Below, piece after piece: positions 1 through 6,025 of a stretch of DNA of 6,025 nt. Below the pieces are notes generated by a model, which worked only from the letters and a program-made list of their open reading frames with translations, was not told where the DNA came from and made no database searches. The DNA comes from Gammaproteobacteria bacterium (GTDB lineage Bacteria > Pseudomonadota > Gammaproteobacteria > GCA-001735895). Within the stretch, counting starts at the first letter, position 1, and every line of letters begins with the position of its first letter. A program made the translations under genes and the position numbers. Location: NCBI GenBank assembly GCA_029288195.1, contig JARFPR010000230.1, positions 1-6,025 of the forward strand. Direction: 5' to 3'.

Positions 1-1556
1 ACGTCTGGTTTGGGGTCAATAAAAATATGCATATGGTTAAACGCTGCAACCAGCTGTATACAGGGTGATAACAGCATACCGTTACCAAATACGTCTCCCG
101 ACATATCGCCAATGCCGACTACGCTAAATGGCTCTCGTTGAATATTCCTGCCAAGGCCGCGGAAATGGCGTTTTACCGATTCCCAGGCACCACGCGCCGT
201 AATTCCCATTTTCTTGTGGTCATAGCCTTGTGAACCACCGGATGCAAAGGCATCGTCGAGCCAGAAACCATGCTGCTCCGAGATACCATTGGCGACATCT
301 GAAAAAGCGGCCGTACCCTTATCGGCGGCGACAACCAGGTATGGATCGGCGCTATCATGAATCCGGGTGCGCGGGGGTGTTTTGATCTCGCCATCAACCC
401 GATTATCGGTCAACTCTAAAAGCGCATTGATGTACAAGGCGTAGCAGGTCTGAACTTCGCCATATACCTCCGACGCGGGCAAATGGGCAATCTGCTTGGT
501 GATAAAACCTCCCTTGGAACCGGCCGGAACGATGACCGCATTTTTTACAATTTGCGCCTTCATCAAACCCAGTACCTCGGTACGGTAATCCTCGCGCCGA
601 TCAGACCAACGGATCCCGCCGCGGGCAACACGACCACCGCGTAAATGTATGCCCTCGAATCGCGGGGCATAAACATAAATCTCGAACACGGGACTCGGTT
701 TCGGGAGTTGTTGTATTCGTGTCGAATCAAGTTTAAAGCTGAGGTGGCCGGAATCACCCGGGATATCCTGGAAATAATTGGTGCGAACCGTGGCATCCAC
801 CAGGTTGAGCATGCGCTTGTAGATGAGATCATGGTCCAGGGATTCGATACTGTGCAGCTTTTCCTCGATTTCGCCGAAAAGCTGGAGGTGAGACTCGCTG
901 CCGACCTTGTCCGGATCGAACTTGCGTATAAAACTGCGTACCAGCAATAGCGTAATTTCAGGGTAACTGTTCAGCGTTTCGATGACGTATTCACGACTAT
1001 GTGGAAATCGAATTTGCTGCAGGTACGCGGTATAGGCTCGCAGTATCTGGATATTCCGTGCCTTGATGCAGGCACTGAACAGTAAATGATTGAAATCATC
1101 GTTTTCGCTGCGTTTTTTCCAGATACTCTCGAATAGCTCGCTGAAATAGCGTGGTATTTTATCCGGATCTACATCGCAGATATTATCGCCACGTTCCAGG
1201 GTGAAATGATTGATCCAGTAATTTCGATTGCCCAGCCTGATGCGATAAGGCCGCCCGATCAGTACCTGCAAACCCATGGACTCGAACACCGGCATCGATT
1301 GCGACAGTGGGATCGTATCTTTAAGCGTGAACAACTTGATCGAGTAGTTTTTAGGGTCCCGGGTAATTTTTACCAGCCTGGCCTGGGCCCGATTGCGAGT
1401 ATTGATCGTCGCCAGGACCTCGAGATCCGGAATCGCGTCGTCTACTGAAAAATCACCCTGGTAATTTTCTGAAAAGGTTTCTTCGCTGATCTTCAACCTG
1501 GTCAGTTCAGGATTATCATCGACACGTTTGAATAGCTGTTTGTACCAATTGTTCAT
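1..1556 (-). CDS. gdhB: Large NAD-dependent glutamate dehydrogenase (Bac_GDH family), N-terminal part; 3' end beyond window
   Basis: Oxidises L-glutamate to 2-oxoglutarate and ammonium with NAD+ in the cytosol. The window holds the first 518 codons, with no stop or frameshift. Hallmarks of the large GDH family are clear: RGGRVARGGIRWSDR at residues 306-320; a lysine-rich substrate region with K333, K338 and K348 (KAQIVKNA, then SKGGF); ADKGTAAFSD at 411-420; ASGGSQGYDHKKMGITARG at 438-456; and the start of the nucleotide-binding fold, GIGDMSGDVFGNGML, at 481-495. Residues about 70-120 match the family block just before the helical and catalytic parts (PLSQSMPVFESMG). The start is ATG at 1554-1556, with AAGGG 8 nt upstream. 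An in-frame TAA at 1598-1600 on this strand, with no ATG, GTG or TTG after it, rules out a longer protein. The first catalytic motif thus lies near residue 306, much earlier than in typical ~1600-residue bacterial enzymes, so most of the N-terminal regulatory region is absent. It is divergent from putA, whose product glutamate is its substrate. The family call is very secure; the symbol is by analogy. Confidence 0.95.
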   Translation of the reverse strand, partial: MNNWYKQLFKRVDDNPELTRLKISEETFSENYQGDFSVDDAIPDLEVLATINTRNRAQARLVKITRDPKNYSIKLFTLKDTIPLSQSMPVFESMGLQVLIGRPYRIRLGNRNYWINHFTLERGDNICDVDPDKIPRYFSELFESIWKKRSENDDFNHLLFSACIKARNIQILRAYTAYLQQIRFPHSREYVIETLNSYPEITLLLVRSFIRKFDPDKVGSESHLQLFGEIEEKLHSIESLDHDLIYKRMLNLVDATVRTNYFQDIPGDSGHLSFKLDSTRIQQLPKPSPVFEIYVYAPRFEGIHLRGGRVARGGIRWSDRREDYRTEVLGLMKAQIVKNAVIVPAGSKGGFITKQIAHLPASEVYGEVQTCYALYINALLELTDNRVDGEIKTPPRTRIHDSADPYLVVAADKGTAAFSDVANGISEQHGFWLDDAFASGGSQGYDHKKMGITARGAWESVKRHFRGLGRNIQREPFSVVGIGDMSGDVFGNGMLLSPCIQLVAAFNHMHIFIDPKPD

Positions 1557-1564
1557 TACCGCAG

Positions 1565-1569
1565 CCCTT
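1565..1569 (-). promoter_or_regulatory. Shine-Dalgarno site of the glutamate dehydrogenase gene
   Basis: On the minus strand this reads AAGGG, with 8 nt between it and the ATG at 1554-1556. It matters because it supports the short N-terminus rather than a misplaced start in a gene whose relatives are much longer. Confidence 0.6.
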
Positions 1570-1607
1570 TTTATATTATTGACGGCATTGTAAACCTTTT
1601 ATCGAAA

Positions 1608-1633
1608 CGGGTTTGGCTCTATATTAGAACCCG
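1608..1633. repeat. Inverted repeat CGGGTT-N14-AACCCG, possible operator
   Basis: Two perfect 6-bp arms (1608-1613 and 1628-1633) are separated by 14 bp and flank the -10-like TATATT at 1620-1625. A dimeric regulator bound here could control putA and perhaps the divergent GDH gene. Because this PutA lacks its own DNA-binding domain, a separate regulator would be expected. The arms are short, and such repeats arise by chance, so the functional reading is a guess. Confidence 0.3.
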
Positions 1634-1669
1634 GCCAGAAAATTTCATCCACCACGGCGGAAAATAGTC

Positions 1670-4600
1670 ATGCCTGCTGAACTGCCTGTCATTCCACCCC
1701 TAGCAGACGATAAGCTGCGCCAGAAGATCCGTGATCATTACCTTGAAAATGAAGCCGGGGTTATCGCCGGGCTGGTCGCAAATGCCCGCTTCGAGGACCG
1801 GGAACGCAAGGCTATCAGCGCTATGGCCGCCGAGCTGATCAGCAAGGTTCGGGCGGATAGCAGTCCGAGTATGATGGAAAACTTTCTCGCCGAGTATGGT
1901 CTGTCGACACGCGAGGGAGTGGCCCTGATGTGTCTTGCCGAGGCCCTGTTGCGGGTTCCGGACGCGCAGACCATAGATGAACTGATCGAAGATAAAATCT
2001 CGCCGGGGAACTGGGGCGAGCACCTGGGTCATTCAGGCTCTCCGCTGGTGAACGCTTCGACCTGGGCGTTGATGCTAACCGGTAAAATTGTTGCGCCCGA
2101 GGATGAGGGTGGTTTGCGCCTGACCCTGCACGGATTAGTCAAGCGACTTGGCGAACCCCTGGTACGCAATGCAGTGGGCCAGGCGATGCGTGAACTGGGC
2201 CGGCATTTTGTACTGGGCACCAATATCGATAAGGCGAGGAAACGAGCCAGGGAACTGCAAAAGCTTGGCTACACCTATTCCTACGACATGCTCGGAGAGG
2301 CTGCCCGCACCGAATCCGACGCCAGGAATTATCACCTGGCTTATTCAGATGCTATCACCGGATTGGCAAAGGACTGCAAGCACAAGAGCACGCGGGATAA
2401 TCCGGGCATATCAGTGAAACTATCGGCGCTGCATCCACGTTATGAAATGGGCCAGTACCACCGCGTTATCGACGAACTGATACCAAGGGTTGAATCATTG
2501 GCGATGCTGGCCTGTTCCGCCAACATGGGATTTAATATCGATGCCGAGGAAGCTGACCGCCTTGATATCTCCCTCGACGTTATTGAGGCGGTTCTGTCCA
2601 ATCCGGCATTGCGCGGCTGGGACGGTTTCGGTGTTGTGGTGCAGGCTTTCGGTAAACGCGCGATGCCGGTGCTCGACTGGCTTTATGCCCTGACCCAACG
2701 GCTCGACCGCAAGATCATGGTGCGCCTGGTAAAAGGTGCCTACTGGGATACCGAGATCAAGCGGGCACAGGTTCTCGGACTCTCCGACTACCCGGTTTTC
2801 ACACGCAAGGTAAATACCGACATATCCTACCTGGCCTGTGCCAGGAAACTGCTGGCGATGACGGATCGCATCTACCCGCAGTTTGCAACTCACAATGCTC
2901 ACTCGGTAGCAGCCGTTTTAAGACTTGCAGGTGATCAACACGACTACGAGTTTCAGCGACTGCACGGAATGGGAGAGTCCCTGCACGAGTACGTGCATAG
3001 CAAGCATGATGCCCGTTGTCGCATTTACGCGCCGGTGGGTGAACACCAGGATTTACTGGCCTACCTGGTCAGGCGCCTGCTCGAAAACGGGGCTAATAGT
3101 TCTTTCGTTAATCAAATTGTCGACACCAGTATTTCGCCGGAATCGATTGCGCGTGATCCAATCGATGTGATATCGGAACTTGAAAATTTATCGAATCCGA
3201 ATATCACAATGCCCCCGGGACTCTATGGCAGCACGCGTCTTAATTCACGGGGTTGGGATATTACCGACCTGACCTGCCTGCATGAAATCAACAACTCCCG
3301 CGAGCCTTTAAGTACAAAAACCTGGCAGGCAAAACCACTAACGGCTGCCGACATAACACATACTACCAGTCGTGATGTTTTTAATCCTGCGGATCCCGGA
3401 GACCGGGTAGGAGCGGTCTTCGAAGCGGACCTCGACACCGTGGAGCAGGCAATTCAAAGTGCTACCGAAGGTAGTGCGGAATGGTCACGAACCAGCAGGG
3501 AGGAGCGCGCTGCCTGTCTGCAACGTGTAGCCGATCTCTATGAAAAAAACGCCGCGGAATTCTTCGCCTTGTTGGCGCGCGAAGCCGGTAAATCCTGGCT
3601 CGATGCAGTCGGCGAATTACGCGAAGCGGTCGATTTCGCTCGCTACTACGCGACGCAACTCGATTCACTGGACACTAACCTGGAAGCACGTGGCGTTATA
3701 GCCTGTATTTCTCCGTGGAATTTTCCGCTGGCTATATTCAGTGGCCAGGTATTTGCTGCACTTGTCACCGGCAACTGCGTCATCGCGAAACCTGCCGAGC
3801 AGACCAGCCTGGTAGCGGCTTTCGCAGGCGATTTGATGCACCAGGCCGGGATTCCACCAGCGGTATTCCAGCTGTTACCGGGAACCGGCGCAGTTGTCGG
3901 GGCAGCTCTCAGCGCAGATGCTCGTATTGCCGGCATCTGCTTCACGGGTTCGACCGCGACCGCAATGCACATTAATCGCAACATGGCTCTTCATCTACCG
4001 GTAACGGCGCCGTTGATTGCCGAGACGGGTGGTCTGAACGCGATGATTGTCGACTCTACCGCGTTACCCGAACAGGTGGTTCGTGACGTGCTGGCTTCCG
4101 CCTTTCAAAGCGCGGGGCAACGCTGTTCCGCATTGCGCATGCTTTACCTGCAGGACGATGTGGCGGATAAAGTGCTGGAGATGTTGTTTGGTGCAATGGA
4201 TGAGCTGAACGTGGGTAATCCCTGGTACCTGGCAACCGATGTCGGCCCGGTTATCGACCAGGCGGCAAAACAGAAAATTGATGCGCATTGCCAGGGCATG
4301 GCGCAACAGGGACGTGTACTTAAATCTCTCGATGTTCCGCAACAAGGCCTGTTCGTGGCCCCGACCGTGATTGAACTTGACGGTATCGAGCAACTCGGGG
4401 AAGAGATATTTGGCCCGGTGTTGCATGTCGCTCGGTTTGCAGCAAACGACATTGATACAGTGGTTAACGCGATCAATGAGCAGGGCTATGGCCTGACATT
4501 CGGCATACACACGCGGGTTGATTCGCGTGTAGAGCAGGTGGTCAGACGCATAAAGGCGGGCAACGTCTATGTAAACCGTAACCAGATTGGCGCGGTAGTC

Positions 4601-5308
4601 GGCACCCAGCCGTTTGGTGGTGAAGGGCTCTCCGGTACCGGCCCCAAAGCCGGCGGTCCTTGGTATTTGCGTCGATTCGTTAGCGAGGCGAATACGCAAT
4701 TCAGCAGTATTCAACAGCAGGCGGTTGATACTGCAGCGTTACAGAAGCTCGTATCGAGTGTTGCCGGTTCCGCGTCGACCCGGGCAAACCCCGACCTCGA
4801 GAAATTACAGCGGCTGGCCAGCAGCGAAGGGCTTAAACACGACGTTAAGTCGATTGTCGATATACACACAATGCCAGGACCGACCGGTGAAACCAATCAA
4901 TTATCGGCACATCCGCGCGGGTTGGTACTGTGTCTTGGACCGACACGTGCCGATGCGCTACTGCAGGCAATATCAGCCCTGGCACAGCAAAACTCGGTCG
5001 TAATCGTGGCTGAAAAGGCCGATCAATTAGGCGAACTTTTACACCAGGCGGGGATGAGTGCGGCTGGAATCGATGGCTCGGTCGAAGCCGGCTCGTTACG
5101 GAATTTAACCGCAATCGATGCAATCATGTCGCAGGCTGACACTGAACAGTTACGTGCTTACCGAATTGCCCTGGCTGACAGGGGCGGCAAGTTAATACCG
5201 CTGATATCCGGGCTTGATGAACTTGATCGTCTGATCGTCGAACGTCATTTATGCATCGATACTACCGCTGCCGGTGGCAACGCCAGTTTGATAGCCGCGG
5301 GTAGCTAA
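1670..5308 (+). CDS. putA: Bifunctional proline dehydrogenase / L-glutamate gamma-semialdehyde dehydrogenase PutA, type B without RHH domain
   Basis: Catalyses FAD-dependent oxidation of L-proline to P5C, then NAD+-dependent oxidation of glutamate semialdehyde to L-glutamate, with channelling between sites; electrons pass to membrane quinone. Order in the 1212 residues: helical arm (about 1-140); PRODH barrel (about 200-485) with SVKLSALHPRYE (248-259, K250), NIDAEEADRLD (289-299, D291), MVRLVKGAYWD (350-360, Y358), RIYAPVG (451-457, Y453) and LVRRLLENGANSSFVN (466-481, R468/R469); aldehyde dehydrogenase domain (about 560-1005) with SPWNFP (681-686), K707, FTGST (758-762), general base E785, nucleophile C819 in GQRCS and PFGGEGLSGT (981-990); then a C-terminal domain ending in TTAAGGNASL (1198-1207), the conserved tail of long PutAs. 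All expected catalytic residues are present. E. coli PutA (about 1320 residues) has an N-terminal ribbon-helix-helix repressor domain; here the protein starts directly at the arm, so it should not repress its own gene. Start ATG 1670 has a weak GGCGGA (1656-1661) 8 nt upstream. Divergent from GDH; its stop overlaps that of the convergent zinc-ribbon gene. Confidence 0.98.
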   Translation: MPAELPVIPPLADDKLRQKIRDHYLENEAGVIAGLVANARFEDRERKAISAMAAELISKVRADSSPSMMENFLAEYGLSTREGVALMCLAEALLRVPDAQTIDELIEDKISPGNWGEHLGHSGSPLVNASTWALMLTGKIVAPEDEGGLRLTLHGLVKRLGEPLVRNAVGQAMRELGRHFVLGTNIDKARKRARELQKLGYTYSYDMLGEAARTESDARNYHLAYSDAITGLAKDCKHKSTRDNPGISVKLSALHPRYEMGQYHRVIDELIPRVESLAMLACSANMGFNIDAEEADRLDISLDVIEAVLSNPALRGWDGFGVVVQAFGKRAMPVLDWLYALTQRLDRKIMVRLVKGAYWDTEIKRAQVLGLSDYPVFTRKVNTDISYLACARKLLAMTDRIYPQFATHNAHSVAAVLRLAGDQHDYEFQRLHGMGESLHEYVHSKHDARCRIYAPVGEHQDLLAYLVRRLLENGANSSFVNQIVDTSISPESIARDPIDVISELENLSNPNITMPPGLYGSTRLNSRGWDITDLTCLHEINNSREPLSTKTWQAKPLTAADITHTTSRDVFNPADPGDRVGAVFEADLDTVEQAIQSATEGSAEWSRTSREERAACLQRVADLYEKNAAEFFALLAREAGKSWLDAVGELREAVDFARYYATQLDSLDTNLEARGVIACISPWNFPLAIFSGQVFAALVTGNCVIAKPAEQTSLVAAFAGDLMHQAGIPPAVFQLLPGTGAVVGAALSADARIAGICFTGSTATAMHINRNMALHLPVTAPLIAETGGLNAMIVDSTALPEQVVRDVLASAFQSAGQRCSALRMLYLQDDVADKVLEMLFGAMDELNVGNPWYLATDVGPVIDQAAKQKIDAHCQGMAQQGRVLKSLDVPQQGLFVAPTVIELDGIEQLGEEIFGPVLHVARFAANDIDTVVNAINEQGYGLTFGIHTRVDSRVEQVVRRIKAGNVYVNRNQIGAVVGTQPFGGEGLSGTGPKAGGPWYLRRFVSEANTQFSSIQQQAVDTAALQKLVSSVAGSASTRANPDLEKLQRLASSEGLKHDVKSIVDIHTMPGPTGETNQLSAHPRGLVLCLGPTRADALLQAISALAQQNSVVIVAEKADQLGELLHQAGMSAAGIDGSVEAGSLRNLTAIDAIMSQADTEQLRAYRIALADRGGKLIPLISGLDELDRLIVERHLCIDTTAAGGNASLIAAGS

Positions 5309-5311
5309 CCG
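5298..5311. other. Near-palindrome across overlapping convergent stop codons
   Basis: CGGGTAG (5298-5304) is followed directly by CTAACCG (5305-5311), its reverse complement at 6 of 7 positions. It spans the putA TAA (5306-5308) and the TAG of the minus-strand gene (5305-5307). There is no loop and no T-tract on either strand, so it is not a typical terminator. It may simply reflect two facing stop codons. Confidence 0.3.
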
Positions 5312-5814
5312 ATGATGCGGAAGAACTCGTCCCGGTCGCATATCGGGCAACGCGGTATCTGACCGGATTTGGACAGGGTGATATTATTGTCGCAATTCTT
5401 GCAGCACAGGGTTCCGGCATTGCAGACTTCACCACTTCGATACAAGCTTGCCTGGTGATCCTCATTCTCAAAAGCCCGGAAATCTAGCCAGGCTTTATCT
5501 GCAGAGCGCGCAATCAATTCGATAAAGCGATCTTCTACCAGGGTCAGATCAAAACTGAACCAGTCCTTTAATTCCTTGCCCTGTTGATTCAGCGTCTTAT
5601 TAGCCTTTTGCATGTCACGTTTCAAGGTGTCGCCGAGACTCTCCGCTTCCTCCTGGGTCAGCGCAAACAACTCACGCGCCAGTACCTGCGCATTGTGCAC
5701 CATCTCGTCGACCGTGGGGGCGAGCGCTTCCTCGGCTTCATGGATTGCGTCGCTTACGTTTTCTACCATGTGGTCGAAAGCGGCAACTAGTTTTTCCCGG
5801 TCGTTAATTTCCAT
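5305..5814 (-). CDS. YbeL-like zinc-ribbon protein (DUF1451 family)
   Basis: A 169-residue protein of unknown role, similar in length and layout to E. coli YbeL. Residues about 1-85 are charged, mostly helical and probably coiled-coil (many E, K, D and A; no signal peptide or membrane segment). A middle block follows (LTLVEDRFIELIARSADK, 90-107), then the family signature YRSGEV (125-130) and a C-terminal zinc ribbon with C138-x2-C141 and C156-x2-C159 as the likely metal ligands; C131 and C137 lie close by. The ribbon suggests a nucleic-acid or protein contact, but no function is established from this sequence. I chose ATG at 5812-5814 because MEINDREKLVAAF aligns with the family N-terminus. 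The ribosome site is poor: GGA only 3 nt upstream. A GTG at 5872-5874 would add 20 unfamily-like residues and overlap the divergent gene. Its stop overlaps the putA stop by 4 bp in total, tail to tail. Confidence 0.88.
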   Translation of the reverse strand: MEINDREKLVAAFDHMVENVSDAIHEAEEALAPTVDEMVHNAQVLARELFALTQEEAESLGDTLKRDMQKANKTLNQQGKELKDWFSFDLTLVEDRFIELIARSADKAWLDFRAFENEDHQASLYRSGEVCNAGTLCCKNCDNNITLSKSGQIPRCPICDRDEFFRIIG

Positions 5815-5867
5815 GAATCCATTAATAGCGCATAATATCGGGGCGCACAAGTAAGCTTCCTGTTTCG
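5815..5867. promoter_or_regulatory. Short divergent promoter region between zinc-ribbon and DUF4442 genes
   Basis: These 53 bp separate two divergent starts. The AT-rich core contains CATAAT (5831-5836, plus strand), five of six bases of a consensus -10, and TATTAT on the minus strand (5833-5838), so the two -10 candidates overlap. No convincing -35 box is visible for either direction; they may lie inside the opposite coding region. The presence of promoters is inferred from layout. Confidence 0.35.
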
Positions 5868-6025
5868 ATGACACAGATCAAATCCGGTACCGATCAATCG
5901 ACGGTTCTCAAGTGGTGGACTCGCCTGGCAAGACTCCCGGCCGGTAGCTGGTTATTCAGCCTGGCGCTAGGCCGGGTAGCACCCTATAGCGGAACCATCA
6001 GCGCCCGTGTCGAAGCGATAAAGCC
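5868..6025 (+). CDS. DUF4442 hotdog-fold protein (thioesterase-like), N-terminal fragment; 3' end beyond window
   Basis: The first 52 codons of a gene that continues past the right edge. After a short variable leader, residues 15-50 (KWWTRLARLPAGSWLFSLAL, then GRVAPYSGTISARVEAI) match the N-terminus I know from DUF4442 proteins, small hotdog-fold proteins related to PaaI-type acyl-CoA thioesterases. The start helix is amphipathic rather than a signal peptide. The catalytic part of the fold lies outside the window, so activity cannot be judged. The ATG at 5868 is the only start in frame after the TAG at 5826-5828; no strong ribosome site precedes it. It is divergent from the zinc-ribbon gene with 53 bp between starts. 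Family assignment is by recognition of a short segment, so it is moderate. Confidence 0.7.
   Translation, partial: MTQIKSGTDQSTVLKWWTRLARLPAGSWLFSLALGRVAPYSGTISARVEAIK

Larger units (their letters stand above)
1557..1669. promoter_or_regulatory. Divergent GDH-putA intergenic region with candidate promoters
   Basis: These 113 bp separate two divergent genes and must hold both promoters unless they lie inside coding sequence. It is more AT-rich than the flanking genes. On the plus strand the best -10-like hexamer is TATATT at 1620-1625, with only a poor -35 match upstream, so putA may need an activator. TTGACG at 1579-1584 resembles a -35 box but has no good -10 at standard spacing. On the minus strand the AT-rich run near 1569-1580 contains TATAAA, but as a -10 it would leave almost no leader before the ribosome site. 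Promoter placement is therefore weak; that the region is regulatory follows from gene layout. Confidence 0.5.

Noticed and set aside
645..950. A 101-codon plus-strand open frame in the left region
   Set aside because: It is antisense to the glutamate dehydrogenase coding sequence around the RGGRVARGG motif, which is clearly real on the minus strand.
1579..1584. TTGACG as a -35 box for putA
   Set aside because: No acceptable -10 hexamer lies 16-18 bp downstream; the sequence there is around ATCGAA.
2495..2902. A 135-codon minus-strand open frame inside putA
   Set aside because: It is antisense to the PRODH barrel core. The product is Cys/His/Gly-rich without a family pattern, and it has no gene-like context.
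4064..4714. A 216-codon open frame on the minus strand inside putA
   Set aside because: It lies wholly opposite the aldehyde dehydrogenase domain of PutA, whose conserved motifs fix the true frame. The translation shows no recognisable domain and has the composition of an antisense shadow.
4614..5003. A 129-codon plus-strand open frame overlapping putA in another frame
   Set aside because: It overlaps the end of the ALDH domain and the C-terminal domain, which are continuous in the putA frame. No frameshift is needed to explain the sequence.
5280..5320. A bidirectional rho-independent terminator at the convergent junction
   Set aside because: Only a loopless 14-bp near-palindrome and short GC matches are present, with no T-run on either strand.
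5815..5874. A 20-residue N-terminal extension of the zinc-ribbon protein from a GTG at 5872-5874
   Set aside because: It would overlap the start of the divergent DUF4442 gene. The added residues do not resemble the YbeL-type N-terminus, while the ATG at 5812-5814 does.

Overview
This window looks like an ordinary chromosomal stretch of a gammaproteobacterium, probably free-living. The lineage is inferred from three things: a bifunctional PutA with a C-terminal extension, a YbeL-type (DUF1451) zinc-ribbon protein, and a DUF4442 hotdog-fold protein next to it. Base composition is moderate and looks even across the genes. I saw no mobile elements, CRISPR arrays, tRNAs or rRNAs.

Layout. Positions 1-1556 (minus strand) hold the 5' part of a large NAD-dependent glutamate dehydrogenase gene that runs off the left edge. 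A 113-bp divergent intergenic region (1557-1669) follows, with candidate promoter elements and a short inverted repeat. Positions 1670-5308 (plus strand) hold one complete 1212-residue PutA (proline dehydrogenase plus delta-1-pyrroline-5-carboxylate dehydrogenase). It has the C-terminal extension of type B PutAs but no N-terminal ribbon-helix-helix DNA-binding domain. Positions 5305-5814 (minus strand) hold a 169-residue zinc-ribbon protein whose stop codon overlaps that of putA, tail to tail. After a 53-bp divergent gap, a DUF4442 hotdog-fold protein starts at 5868 on the plus strand and runs off the right edge.

How the genes fit together. PutA oxidises L-proline to L-glutamate in two steps, and the divergent glutamate dehydrogenase would oxidise glutamate to 2-oxoglutarate and ammonium. 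The pair therefore encodes a complete route from proline into the TCA cycle with release of nitrogen, from opposite sides of one shared regulatory region. This is inference from gene content and layout. The zinc-ribbon and DUF4442 genes have no evident link to it.

The most notable point is that the glutamate dehydrogenase starts only about 300 residues before its first catalytic motif. The usual bacterial ~180-kDa enzymes carry several hundred more N-terminal residues. An in-frame stop upstream and a good ribosome-binding site support this short start. I did not find a clearly new biological system here.
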